From NCBI GenBank assembly GCA_016287815.1, contig JAEEWW010000003.1, positions 1-64,000 of the forward strand: a stretch of DNA of 64,000 nt, read 5' to 3'. The stretch's first letter is position 1. The number at the start of each line of letters is the position of its first letter. Both the position numbers and the translations under genes were made by a program. Positions 33,353 through 41,388 of the stretch are shown piece after piece. The stretch is from Treponema sp. (GTDB lineage: Bacteria; Spirochaetota; Spirochaetia; Treponematales; Treponemataceae). Below the pieces are notes generated by a model. The model ran no database searches and was not told the origin of the DNA. It was given only the letters and a program-made list of their open reading frames with translations.

Positions 33353-34222
33353 ATGACAAGCATGACAGGCTACGCCTATAAAGAAATTTCAAACGAACAG
33401 GCAAATATTTCTGTAGAAATAAAATCCGTTAATTCAAGATATCTTGATTTATCTATAAACCTTCCGCCTTATCTAAGCCAGCTGGAAAATCGTTTAAGAG
33501 CCCTTGTTTCAGAAAAAGTTCAGCGCGGAAAAGTTGATGTATTTATCCGTGTAAAAAACTTTATTTCAAATGAAACCGTAACTGCTGATGTTGAAGCGGC
33601 AAAGTCATTTTATGCAGCATTACAAAAAGTTGCCCATGCACTTGGAAAGTCTGACGATGAAATTCCTCTTTCCCTTGTAACGGCTCAGAACGGAGTTTTA
33701 ATCGTAAATCAGGAATACGATGTAGAAAAGTATTGGGCTAGCCTTGAACCTGTTTTTATTGAAGCACTTGATACTTTTATTGCCGACCGCAAAAGGGAAG
33801 GTGAAAACCTTTACAAGGACTTGCTTGAAAAGCTTGAAAAACTTGAAAAATGCGCGGCCTTTTTTAAGGAATGGCAGCCGAAAATGGAAGGCTATTTTAA
33901 AGACCTTATTACTAAAAAGTTTAATGAACTATTAGGCAGCGAAATCGATGACCAGCGTGTTATGACAGAAACTGCAGCAATGCTTGTAAAATATACGATT
34001 AACGAAGAAATCGTGCGGCTTTTAAGCCACCTTTCTGCATTGCGCAATGAAATGGCAAATAATCCATTCCCCGGAAAGAAAATGGATTTTATCTGCCAGG
34101 AAATTAACCGCGAAATCAATACCATAGGCAGTAAAAATCAGTTTGCAGAAGTTGGTGCAATGGTTGTAACTGCAAAAGATTCTATAGAAAATATCCGTGA
34201 ACAATCCCGTAATGTTGAATAA
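33353..34222 (+). CDS. YicC/YloC-family endoribonuclease
   Basis: YicC-like proteins are cytosolic endoribonucleases, shown in E. coli to act on small RNA targets. The 289-residue length is standard. The opening SMTGYAYKEI and VEIKSVNSRYLDLSINLP are family-defining. The C-terminal DUF1732 part reads DDQRVMTETAAMLVKYTINEEIVRLLSHLSALR and GKKMDFICQEINREINTIGSK. Note that the family's gmk partner is not present here. A GGAAGA site precedes ATG, 12 bases after the murC stop, so it is co-transcribed with murC. A strong terminator follows. Confidence 0.92.
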   Translation: MTSMTGYAYKEISNEQANISVEIKSVNSRYLDLSINLPPYLSQLENRLRALVSEKVQRGKVDVFIRVKNFISNETVTADVEAAKSFYAALQKVAHALGKSDDEIPLSLVTAQNGVLIVNQEYDVEKYWASLEPVFIEALDTFIADRKREGENLYKDLLEKLEKLEKCAAFFKEWQPKMEGYFKDLITKKFNELLGSEIDDQRVMTETAAMLVKYTINEEIVRLLSHLSALRNEMANNPFPGKKMDFICQEINREINTIGSKNQFAEVGAMVVTAKDSIENIREQSRNVE

Positions 34223-34244
34223 GCTTTTGTAATTTGCTTTTTTT

Positions 34245-34279
34245 GCCGGACAGGAAATCCTGATTCCGGCTTTTTTTTT
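34245..34279 (+). terminator. Intrinsic terminator after yicC
   Basis: GCCGGA (34245-34250) and TCCGGC (34265-34270) enclose a second perfect pair, CAGGA/TCCTG, followed by nine T residues. It ends the murC-yicC operon. Confidence 0.9.
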
Positions 34280-34413
34280 AATTGCAGGTGTCATTTGATG
34301 TACAGGTTTGGTAACAATTTGAGATACGTCTGTTTGATTTTTGAATCACAGTAGTTATTTTATGTTCGACTTTGAAGTATATTGCATATTTTTGAATGTA
34401 ATAATGAACGAAA

Positions 34414-34792
34414 ATGGTTGACTTTAAACGTATTTGTGCTAGTATGTTTATAGCAAGTTATCCAGAAGCTAAGAAACGCTACGGAGAAATTGCAGATTAT
34501 AAAGAACTTGGCGGAAAGGATGACGGGGAAAAGGTTGTACTCCTTATCAATTATCTTTGCAAGATGAATGATGACCTTAAGATTCCGCACTGTATCAAAT
34601 ACTACGGTATAGACAGCTTTCCAACCGCTGTAGGTTTTGTTCTAAGAAAAAGTATTTCTCAGAACGCCTGCCGGAAATTGCAAAAATGCTATAGCCGATG
34701 CATGTACAGGATCCGCTCCTCGTCAGCCAGGTCAGAAAGAAATGGAAGAACTGCTTAAGTGCTGTTACTGCGACACTGACGTAAACTTCTAA
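34414..34792 (+). pseudogene. C-terminal remnant of an iron-type alcohol dehydrogenase (AdhE-like), frameshifted
   Basis: The residues read in one frame (RYGEIADYKELGGKDDGEKV, then LLINYLCKMNDDLKIPHCIK) match the last part of Fe-dependent alcohol dehydrogenases, including the AdhE alcohol domain (compare the family's YAEIADYLGLGG...IP.SI.EYGV). The tail CTGSAPRQPGQKEMEELLK corresponds to the family's CTGANPRYPL segment, but reading it needs two frame changes: one between about 34633 and 34659, the other at a run of five A at 34682-34686. The N-terminal two-thirds of the enzyme, with the NAD and metal sites, is missing. A terminator still follows the remnant stop. It is a genuine fossil gene and not expected to be functional. 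Confidence 0.7.
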
Positions 34793-34859
34793 TTTAAAAA
34801 AGAAAACCGGATTTGTTTCACAGTTTGTGATGACAATTCGGTTTATACGCCTTCTTTTT

Positions 34860-34888
34860 AACCGGTCACATTGTTGACCGGTTTTTTT
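34860..34888 (+). terminator. Intrinsic terminator downstream of the pseudogene
   Basis: AACCGGTCA (34860-34868) pairs with TGACCGGTT (34875-34883), with a loop of six and seven T residues. It may be the old terminator of the decayed dehydrogenase; it also faces the sigma-like gene that ends at 34948. Confidence 0.85.
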
Positions 34889-34947
34889 ATGTCTGTCCAT
34901 CTGTCCTTGCTTCAGGGACTCCTAAGTAATTCCCGGAACCAATCAGT

Positions 34948-35958
34948 CTATTTGAAAATATTATTTTCTTTGCTTTCATTAATGTCCTTTTTTATTTTTG
35001 CAATGTAGTTTGAAACCTGCCTTGTTGACATTCCTATTACGCGTGCAATGGCTTCATCGCTTGGGCATATTTTAAATCTATTGTTAAAAATCATCTGATT
35101 TTTATCTTTCCAGGCTTTTGTGTGCGTTAAATATTTTTCTTTAATTTTTTCATACCACGGAGATTCTTTTTCAAGTGCAGAAAGAATTAATTCATATTTT
35201 CGGTGATAAAAATATGAATTATCGCGAGTCCTTAAAAAACTTATTCTGATTTGTTCTTTTTGTTCAAGTTCCTGACACAATTCTTCGATTTTTTCTTTCA
35301 GCTGATTATTTTTATATCCGCAAAACTTAGTCACATATTCAATCTGATTTTCTTTAATGTAATAACAGGCTTTTAGGGCTAAAATCGTAAGTTTTTTCTG
35401 TTCTGTTGTTTTTCCCGGCCAAAATAAGGACTCTTTGTTATTTGTTGTTCTTGGCTTTGCTTTTTTCATAGAAGATTTATTTAACTTTTCAAAAACCAGC
35501 TCTTTTTCAATAACATCAGGATTATGGGCTATTTTATACTTTATCAGTTTAGGCAGATTTTCATCAGTTTCTATACAATCGTAACCGTTGCAGGCTTCCC
35601 CTGCATTATAATTGTCTATTATTTCCTGGAACAGCATCCATGACTGACAATTCAGCGTATGCTTTGTATAATCGTATTTTTTAGAATCCCTTTTAAATGA
35701 ATTATATGTATTGTGAACATAAAGCTTAAAAAACGTATGAAAAAGGCTGATTTTTGGATCATATCGTTCAATCAGTTTTTTTATTTTGGGCTGAAGCTTC
35801 ATTATTAAATCACTTCTAAGATCGGCAGATGTTTTTTCACCCGTGTATTTGTATAAGTTAAAATAAACTTCTGTTAAAAGTAACCATGCTGCTTTTTCAA
35901 ATGTAATTTCTTTGTTCTTTACTTTTTCAGGGATTTTGTTGATTTCCTCGTACGTCAT
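34948..35958 (-). CDS. Sigma-70-region-2-like protein with a C-terminal helix-turn-helix
   Basis: The 336-residue protein, started at ATG 35958 (a perfect GGAGG lies 5 bases upstream; longer starts lack it), is Lys-rich. The N-terminal part (KAAWLLLTEVYFNLYKYTG, IERYDPKISLFHTFFKLYVHNTYNSFKRDS) resembles region 2 of sigma factors, which binds the -10 element and core polymerase. The C-terminal end (CPSDEAIARVIGMSTRQVSNYIAKIKK) is a helix-turn-helix like sigma region 4 or a MarR/LuxR-type reader. The middle is not recognised. It may be an alternative sigma factor specific to this group; the motif match is by eye and weak. It stands alone, in an AT-rich setting with about 230 bases of unclear DNA upstream. 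Confidence 0.45.
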   Translation of the reverse strand: MTYEEINKIPEKVKNKEITFEKAAWLLLTEVYFNLYKYTGEKTSADLRSDLIMKLQPKIKKLIERYDPKISLFHTFFKLYVHNTYNSFKRDSKKYDYTKHTLNCQSWMLFQEIIDNYNAGEACNGYDCIETDENLPKLIKYKIAHNPDVIEKELVFEKLNKSSMKKAKPRTTNNKESLFWPGKTTEQKKLTILALKACYYIKENQIEYVTKFCGYKNNQLKEKIEELCQELEQKEQIRISFLRTRDNSYFYHRKYELILSALEKESPWYEKIKEKYLTHTKAWKDKNQMIFNNRFKICPSDEAIARVIGMSTRQVSNYIAKIKKDINESKENNIFK

Positions 35959-36248
35959 TTTTGCCTCCGGAAAACTTTTTATTTTGTAAAAAACGAAAAG
36001 CAAAATGCGTGCCAACGAATAGTAAATGTTAAGAAAACTTAAGAAGAGAATAATATGAGTTTTGAAAGAAAGACTTTAATTTATTATATTATAAGTAAAT
36101 AATTGCTTGAGTAAGATAATTTTGATTTTAAAAGACAGATAAAATAAAGCAAATTTATAATGTTTTATGTTTACAGAATATTACATTTTTTTTTATAACA
36201 AAAATAATTGCGAAAATTAAAATATATATGAAAAAAAATGTAATTATC

Positions 36249-37235
36249 TTACAAAACCCGTGCAAACTTTTTAATGATTTCGGGAATCAGGGTTTCAAGC
36301 TTACCTTCAACGCTCATTCCGGAAGCATTTTTGTGTCCGCCACCGCCAAAAGAAGCTGCAATTTCGCTAACGTCTACTTTGTCGCGTGAACGGAAACCTG
36401 CCGTACAGGAATGTTCGGTTTCCTGCCGTACAAATGCTACGGCTTCAACACCTTCTATAGAAAGTAACAGCTGATACAAAGCATCAGAATCTCTGCCGTC
36501 TGCACCGTATTTTCTAGTATCTTCCATGGTTTCAGAAGTTAATATAAGTTTTCCGTTGCAGTAACGTTCAGCGGTCAAAAGAAGTTTACCTAAAAGTTTG
36601 CGTGTAAGGTATGGTTTTCCGCTGGTAATTTCATCATAGGTTGTTCTTGGATTGGCTCCGGCTTCTACCATCCTTGCTGTTGCCTTAAAAACTTCAGAAG
36701 AATCTGTAGTTAAAAACCTGAAAAAACCTGTATCAGTTGCCATCCCTGTAAAAAGAATGTCAGCCGCTGTTTTATCCAAAGCACCGACTACGCCTTCATA
36801 AAGCATCTGAACTATGCATGAGGCAGCAGGTGCTGTAGGATCTATAATTGCTGTAAAACCTTCTTCAACGCCTGAAGTTTTATGATGATCTATTACAAAG
36901 GTATCAAAACCTTTTAAATCGCCGTCAATTTCGCCAAGACGTGAAATTTCTGAACAGTCAACAATTATTAAACCTGTCTGATTTCGCTCTTCCTGAGAAA
37001 GAAAATCCATTGTTGAAGAAAAAAGATTTTCTTTATCCTTAATTTCCTGTCTTTTAAAAGGACCTGCAGAAAGAAGCTGATAGGGCTTGCCTTTTTTTTC
37101 AAGAATCCGGGCAACTCCAAGACTGCTTGAAACCGCATCGCCGTCAGGATCTTTGTGACCGGCTACAAGAAAAAAATTGTGATTATCTATAAACGAGTTA
37201 AAAGAATCAATCTGTGCTTTAGTAAGAATTTTCAT
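36249..37235 (-). CDS. nrnA: DHH-family phosphoesterase (NrnA-type oligoribonuclease/pAp phosphatase)
   Basis: NrnA degrades short RNA and DNA oligomers and dephosphorylates pAp, using Mn2+. The 328-residue length fits. Visible DHH motifs: AGHKDPDGDAVSSSLGV, IIVDCSEISRLGEI, VIDHHKTSG (the DHH), TAPAASCIVQML, MATDTGFFRF, and the DHHA1 nucleotide-binding GGGGHKNASGMSVEG near the C-terminus. AGGA lies four bases before ATG. It lies 80 bases downstream of argF on the same strand, with a large inverted repeat between them, so it may be transcribed separately. Confidence 0.93.
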   Translation of the reverse strand: MKILTKAQIDSFNSFIDNHNFFLVAGHKDPDGDAVSSSLGVARILEKKGKPYQLLSAGPFKRQEIKDKENLFSSTMDFLSQEERNQTGLIIVDCSEISRLGEIDGDLKGFDTFVIDHHKTSGVEEGFTAIIDPTAPAASCIVQMLYEGVVGALDKTAADILFTGMATDTGFFRFLTTDSSEVFKATARMVEAGANPRTTYDEITSGKPYLTRKLLGKLLLTAERYCNGKLILTSETMEDTRKYGADGRDSDALYQLLLSIEGVEAVAFVRQETEHSCTAGFRSRDKVDVSEIAASFGGGGHKNASGMSVEGKLETLIPEIIKKFARVL

Positions 37236-37261
37236 ATAGTCCTAAAAAAAATGAGTAAAAT

Positions 37262-37307
37262 CCGTTATTATCACTGTAAGAATATATATGCATACAGTGC
37301 ATAACGG
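37262..37307. repeat. Long inverted repeat between argF and nrnA
   Basis: CCGTTAT (37262) ... CACTGTA (37272) and TACAGTG (37293) ... ATAACGG (37301-37307) form a 46-base hairpin with 14 bp of pairing in two blocks and a 14-base loop. On the minus strand it comes after argF and is followed by a mixed T-rich stretch, so it could be its terminator. Confidence 0.6.
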
Positions 37308-37314
37308 CAACTTG

Positions 37315-38259
37315 TTAGATTAAGCCCAACATTATAGCTTTTATAGTATGCTTCCTGTTTTCTGCTTCATCCCAAACACGGCTGGCTGTGCTTTCAAATA
37401 CTTCTTCAGTAACTTCCTGTTCCTTTACAGCCGGAAGACAATGCATAAAAATAGTACTTGAATCTCCGGTTTTAGCCATAAGATCAGCATTTACCTGATA
37501 CGGACGCAAAAGGGCAGTTCTGTGCTCTTTAAGTGATTCTTCACCCATGGAAACCCATACATCAGTATAAAGACAGTTTGAACCTTTTACGATTTCCGGG
37601 TTATCACTTATTTCAATTTTTGCACCTGATTTTTCTGCAAAAGGCTTGCAGATTTCCTGAATCTGTTTGTCCGGGAAAAGTTCTGTCGGGCTGAAGATAG
37701 AAAAGTTTACTCCAAGTTTTGCACAAATAAGCATAAGGCTTCTTGCAACGTTATTTCTTCCGTCTCCGCAGAAAGTCATTTTAAGACCTTTAAGGGATTC
37801 AAAATTTTCTTTTAAAGTGAGCATATCGGCAAGAGCCTGAGTAGGGTGGAATTCATCGGTCAAACCATTGATTACAGGAATTCCTGAATATTTTGCAAGT
37901 GCTTCAACATGTTCCTGTTTAAAACCGCGGAATTCAATTGCGCTGAACATTCTGCCCAAAACTCTGGCTGTATCTTCAACACTTTCTTTTCCGCCTAGCT
38001 GAATGTCCTGTGTTGAAAGAAAAACAGGATGACCGCCTTCTTCTCCAAAAGCTGTTTCAAATGAACATCTTGTACGGGTAGAACGTTTTTCAAAAATTAA
38101 AGCAATGCTTTTACCTAAAAAACGCTGATGGATTTCGCCGCGATGTGATTCAGCTTTTACCTGTGCTGATAAATCCAGTAAAGCCAGAATTTCTTCCGGA
38201 GTCCAGTCAATCCAGTTAAGCAGCGAGCGGCCTTTAAAAGGTGCTTTAAAATTTTCCAT
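37315..38259 (-). CDS. argF: Ornithine carbamoyltransferase
   Basis: ArgF condenses ornithine with carbamoyl phosphate to citrulline in arginine synthesis or, run in reverse, in arginine deiminase catabolism. The 314-residue protein has all key motifs: FEKRSTRTRCSFETAF (carbamoyl phosphate), FRGFKQE, DEFHPTQALADMLT (the HPTQ motif), GRNNVARSL, and FMHCLPAVKEQEV (ornithine-binding HCLP). I start at ATG 38259 because GGAGGAAG lies just upstream; reading further would translate the adjacent tRNA gene. It lies 18 bases downstream of the tRNA-Met terminator. Confidence 0.95.
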   Translation of the reverse strand: MENFKAPFKGRSLLNWIDWTPEEILALLDLSAQVKAESHRGEIHQRFLGKSIALIFEKRSTRTRCSFETAFGEEGGHPVFLSTQDIQLGGKESVEDTARVLGRMFSAIEFRGFKQEHVEALAKYSGIPVINGLTDEFHPTQALADMLTLKENFESLKGLKMTFCGDGRNNVARSLMLICAKLGVNFSIFSPTELFPDKQIQEICKPFAEKSGAKIEISDNPEIVKGSNCLYTDVWVSMGEESLKEHRTALLRPYQVNADLMAKTGDSSTIFMHCLPAVKEQEVTEEVFESTASRVWDEAENRKHTIKAIMLGLI

Positions 38260-38277
38260 AAGAAATCTTCCTCCGTA

Positions 38278-38310
38278 CAAAAAAATAAAGACCTGCTGTA
38301 TGGCAGGTCT
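38278..38310 (-). terminator. Terminator of the tRNA-Met gene
   Basis: On the minus strand AGACCTGC, loop CATACA, GCAGGTCT, then TTATTTTTTTG. It follows the tRNA by two bases and precedes the argF ribosome site. Confidence 0.85.
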
Positions 38311-38312
38311 AT

Positions 38313-38385
38313 TAGCGACAATTGGGATTGAACCAATGACACTACGGATATGAGCCGTATGCTCTACCAACTGAGCTATGTCGCC
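38313..38385 (-). tRNA. tRNA-Met (anticodon CAU)
   Basis: The 73-base minus-strand sequence folds as a normal cloverleaf. Acceptor stem GGCGACA with TGTCGCT (position 1 pairs G-U), D stem GCTC/GAGC, anticodon stem TACGG/CCGTA around loop CTCATAT with anticodon CAT, T stem ATTGG/CCAAT around TTCAATC, and discriminator A. CCA is not encoded. A G-U first pair and D-loop AGTTGGTA fit an elongator tRNA-Met; a lysidine-modified tRNA-Ile2 cannot be excluded from the sequence alone. Confidence 0.92.
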
Positions 38386-38397
38386 GTGATGTTTGAT

Positions 38398-38427
38398 AAT
38401 ATAACAAAGAATAAATCTTTGTGTCAA
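38398..38427 (-). promoter_or_regulatory. Promoter of the tRNA-Met gene
   Basis: On the minus strand TTGACA (38427-38422), 18 bases, TATATT (38403-38398). The -35 box is perfect and the -10 box differs at one position. Transcription would start a few bases before the tRNA. Confidence 0.75.
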
Positions 38428-38513
38428 GTAGCTTTATAATAAAAGTTTTGTTTAGAAGAAGGCCAGATGCGCAATGCTTTGCAGCGCATATAGAACAATA
38501 CGTACAGCTTTTA

Positions 38514-38519
38514 TATAAT
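38514..38519 (+). promoter_or_regulatory. TATAAT seven bases before the chrA start codon
   Basis: A perfect -10 hexamer ends at 38519 and the ATG is at 38527, leaving seven bases. No Shine-Dalgarno exists. The transcript would start at or within a base of the ATG. Confidence 0.6.
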
Positions 38520-38526
38520 ATACAGC

Positions 38527-39147
38527 ATGAACTATATAAAGGATTTGCTTAACATATATTTTGTATTTGCAAAAATCGGCAGCGTAACGTTTGGCGGCGG
38601 AATGGCAATGCTTCCGATTCTTGAGCGTGAGCTTGTAGATAAACGCCACTGGACAGAACCTGAAGAACTTCTTGATTTTTATGCCGTAAGCCAGTCAACT
38701 CCTGGAATTATTGCAGTAAACGTTGCAACATACATTGGTTACAAGCGGCTGGGCTTTTGGGGCGGTGTACTAGCAACAATTGGTGTCATAACGCCGTCTA
38801 TTGTAATTATTTCAATTCTTGCAGCCTTTATCGGATCAATAGATAAAATTCTTTGGGTAAAGAGTGCCTTAAAAGGTATTAACATAGCAGTTGCCGCAAA
38901 TTTAACTTACGGCACAATAGGCTTTGCAAAAAAAGCCGTTAAAAATGCTTTGGGCGTTTTCCTGTTTCTTGCAGCTTTTTTTGTAATTTTTATATTCAAT
39001 ATTTCAACCGTATGGATCATTTTTGCAGCAACTGCAATCGGGTTGTGCCAGCATTTTTATGTAAATCGTCCTTCCGTTCAAAAATCAGCTGAAAAAGAAG
39101 TTGATGCAGGCGATTTGAAGAATCCGTCAAATGGAGGCAAAAAATAA
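38527..39147 (+). CDS. Chromate transporter half-protein ChrA (first half)
   Basis: Short-chain ChrA proteins of the CHR family pair to export or exchange chromate and sulfate-like anions. The 206-residue product has about six hydrophobic segments and the family motifs GSVTFGGGMAMLPILERELV and VSQSTPGIIAVNVATYIGY. In this organism the two halves are separate genes, not one fused protein; the second starts on the stop of this one (TAATG). The C-terminal 20 residues are charged and extend past the last membrane segment. The start codon has no ribosome site but has TATAAT seven bases upstream, so it is likely leaderless. Confidence 0.88.
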   Translation: MNYIKDLLNIYFVFAKIGSVTFGGGMAMLPILERELVDKRHWTEPEELLDFYAVSQSTPGIIAVNVATYIGYKRLGFWGGVLATIGVITPSIVIISILAAFIGSIDKILWVKSALKGINIAVAANLTYGTIGFAKKAVKNALGVFLFLAAFFVIFIFNISTVWIIFAATAIGLCQHFYVNRPSVQKSAEKEVDAGDLKNPSNGGKK

Positions 39148-39728
39148 TGATTCCTTCTCAGTTAGAACTGTTTTGCATTTTCTTTTATGTTGGACTTTTT
39201 ACAATAGGCGGCGGACTTGTTGCAATTACTTTAATGCAGCAAACCATAGTTGATAAAGGTTATATAACTCCAGATATTTTCTATAACATGGTAGCAATAT
39301 CTGAATCTACTCCAGGTCCAATCGGAATGAATATGGCAACCTATATCGGTTATAATTTTTACGGGATTCCGGGGGCTATTATTACAACTTTTGCGCAGGC
39401 ATTACCGTCTTTAATTACTATTCTTTTAATCGCATATTTTCTGACTAACAAATTCAGCGAAAATCCTGTGGTAAAAAGCGTATTTAAAACATTACGTCCG
39501 GCAACCTGTGGATTAATCCTGTTTGCTGCAGTAAAAGTGTTTGTGCTTGCCCTGATGAACATTCCGCAGGAATTTACTTCTGTATTAAGTCCGGCAGGTT
39601 TTGTATCACTTTTTAAATGGCCATGCGTAGCTTTTTATGCTGTTGCAACAACATTGCTTTTTAAGACTAAAATTCATCCTGTATTGATTGTACTTGCTGG
39701 TGCGCTTTTCGGTGTACTTTTCCTGTAA
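39147..39728 (+). CDS. Chromate transporter half-protein ChrA (second half)
   Basis: The 193-residue partner of the preceding protein. It starts with [32 protein letters not shown] and has [27 protein letters not shown], the second-half version of the ChrA motif. Five or six hydrophobic stretches follow. It is encoded with a one-base overlap, and a strong GGAGG site lies inside the end of the first gene. Together they should make one anion channel. The deoD promoter starts seven bases past its stop. Confidence 0.88.
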   Translation: MIPSQLELFCIFFYVGLFTIGGGLVAITLMQQTIVDKGYITPDIFYNMVAISESTPGPIGMNMATYIGYNFYGIPGAIITTFAQALPSLITILLIAYFLTNKFSENPVVKSVFKTLRPATCGLILFAAVKVFVLALMNIPQEFTSVLSPAGFVSLFKWPCVAFYAVATTLLFKTKIHPVLIVLAGALFGVLFL

Positions 39729-39735
39729 AAAAAGA

Positions 39736-39741
39736 TATAAT
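39736..39741 (+). promoter_or_regulatory. TATAAT seven bases before deoD
   Basis: A perfect hexamer with the ATG starting seven bases later (39749). No Shine-Dalgarno is present in the intervening AAAAGCT. The same arrangement occurs for chrA and for the diguanylate cyclase at 43709. Confidence 0.6.
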
Positions 39742-39748
39742 AAAAGCT

Positions 39749-40450
39749 ATGAGTACACACATTAATGCAAAAGATGGAGATATTGCTCCTTTAGTCCTTT
39801 TGCCGGGCGATCCGCTCCGCGCAAAGTTTATAGCAGAGAACTTCCTCGAAAATGCCGTTTGCTACAACGAAGTTCGTGGAATGTATGGTTTTACAGGAAC
39901 ATATAAAGGCAAAAAAGTTTCTGTTCAGGGAACAGGAATGGGACAGCCTTCATTATCAATTTATGTTACTGAACTTTTCCAGTTTTATAACGTACAGAAA
40001 GCAATCCGCGTAGGAACAGCCGGTGCCGTACAGCCGCAGACAGAATTGCGCGATACAATTCTTGCAAGTGCAGCCTGTTCAGATTCTTCATTGATTACAC
40101 AGCGTTTTGGAAACCTTCATTTTGCACCGTATGCAAGTTTTAACCTGCTTTCAAAAGCAGCTCAGGTAGCTGAAGAAATGAAAGTTCGCTATGCAGTAGG
40201 TCCTTGCGCTTCAAGTGATTTATTCTATGACGATAATGAAAACTGGAAGACCTGGGCAAAATACGGCGTTCTGGCAATAGAAATGGAAGCTGCTGAATTA
40301 TACACACTTGCTGCAAAATTCGGACGCGAAGCTCTGGCAATTCTTACAATCAGTGACCACATTTTGAAAGGTGGTGCAACAACTGCAGAAGAGCGTCAGC
40401 TTACTTTTAAAAATATGATTAATATTGCATTGGATACAATTACAGCATAG
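39749..40450 (+). CDS. deoD: Purine nucleoside phosphorylase DeoD
   Basis: DeoD cleaves purine nucleosides with phosphate to give free base and (deoxy)ribose-1-phosphate, part of nucleoside salvage. The 233-residue trimer-type protein has [32 protein letters not shown] at the N-terminus, [17 protein letters not shown] (phosphate region), RVGTAGAVQ, and [27 protein letters not shown] at the active site with its conserved Asp in ISDH. The length is standard. It is translated from a start with no ribosome site; a leaderless mRNA is likely. The next gene begins 26 bases later with its own GGGGGA site. Confidence 0.95.
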   Translation: MSTHINAKDGDIAPLVLLPGDPLRAKFIAENFLENAVCYNEVRGMYGFTGTYKGKKVSVQGTGMGQPSLSIYVTELFQFYNVQKAIRVGTAGAVQPQTELRDTILASAACSDSSLITQRFGNLHFAPYASFNLLSKAAQVAEEMKVRYAVGPCASSDLFYDDNENWKTWAKYGVLAIEMEAAELYTLAAKFGREALAILTISDHILKGGATTAEERQLTFKNMINIALDTITA

Positions 40451-40476
40451 TTGCTGTTTATCAGGGGGAATAAAAA

Positions 40477-41388
40477 GTGAAACCTACATTATTGGTTCTT
40501 GCAGCTGGAATGGGCAGCCGCTATGGTGGAGTAAAACAGATAGATTCTGTTGGTCGCAACAATGAATGTCTTTTGGACTATGCAACTTATGACGCAAAAA
40601 AATGCGGATTCGGAAACGTAGTTTATATTATCCGCAAAGATATTGAACAGGATTTCCGCGAACGTCTTTTTGACCGCGTTGCAAAAAACTTTGATGCTTC
40701 TTATGTTTTCCAGACACATGATTCTCTTCTTACAAAAGAACAGATTGAAATTTCTGCAAACCGTAAAAAGCCGTGGGGAACAATTCACGCTTTGCTTTGT
40801 GCAAAAGATAAAATCAACGCGCCTTATGCAGTAATCAATGCTGATGACTACTATGGCCGTGATGCTTTCCAGACATTGGGAAATTATCTTTCTTCAATTT
40901 CTAATGACAGCACAGAACATGCAATGGTTGGCTACGTTCTTGGCAATACAATGAGCAAAAGCGGTTCAGTTTCACGCGGTGTATGTACTGAAGAAAACGG
41001 CTATCTTAAAACAATCGTTGAAAACTTAAAAATTTATTATGAAGGCGACAAAATAATCAGCCTTATAGACGATAAAAAAGTTGAAATGACCGGTAAAGAA
41101 TGGGTAAGTATGAACTTATTCGGCTTTACTCCTTCTGCATTCGATCAGTTTGAACTTTACTGGGAAAACTTTATTAAAAATAACGTTACTTCCGAAAAAG
41201 CAGAAGCTCTTCTTCCTGTAGCGGCAGGTGAACTTATTACCAACAAAAAGGGCAGCATAAAGATGTTCACTTCTAAAGAAAACTGGTTTGGTATGACATA
41301 TCCTGAAGACCGTGCAATCGTTAAGGAAGAAATTGCAAAGAAAATCGACAGCGGTTACTATCCGGAACAGCTCTGGGAGAAGAACTGA
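40477..41388 (+). CDS. Sugar-phosphate nucleotidyltransferase family protein
   Basis: The GTG-started 303-residue protein has a Rossmann-like nucleotidyltransferase core: LLVLAAGMGSRYGGVKQIDSVG near the N-terminus, GTIHALLCAKDKINAPYAVINADDYYG with a likely metal-binding Asp pair, and a long C-terminal half not typical of RmlA or GlmU. It sits four bases from manA and likely shares a pathway with it. A mannose- or heptose-phosphate substrate is a guess. I recognise the superfamily but not the exact reaction. The ribosome site GGGGGA is 8 bases before GTG. Confidence 0.75.
   Translation: MKPTLLVLAAGMGSRYGGVKQIDSVGRNNECLLDYATYDAKKCGFGNVVYIIRKDIEQDFRERLFDRVAKNFDASYVFQTHDSLLTKEQIEISANRKKPWGTIHALLCAKDKINAPYAVINADDYYGRDAFQTLGNYLSSISNDSTEHAMVGYVLGNTMSKSGSVSRGVCTEENGYLKTIVENLKIYYEGDKIISLIDDKKVEMTGKEWVSMNLFGFTPSAFDQFELYWENFIKNNVTSEKAEALLPVAAGELITNKKGSIKMFTSKENWFGMTYPEDRAIVKEEIAKKIDSGYYPEQLWEKN

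Noticed and set aside
38259..38427. Longer argF start giving 56 more residues
   Set aside because: The extra residues are a translation of the tRNA-Met gene and its flanks. The ATG at 38259 has a GGAGGAAG site.
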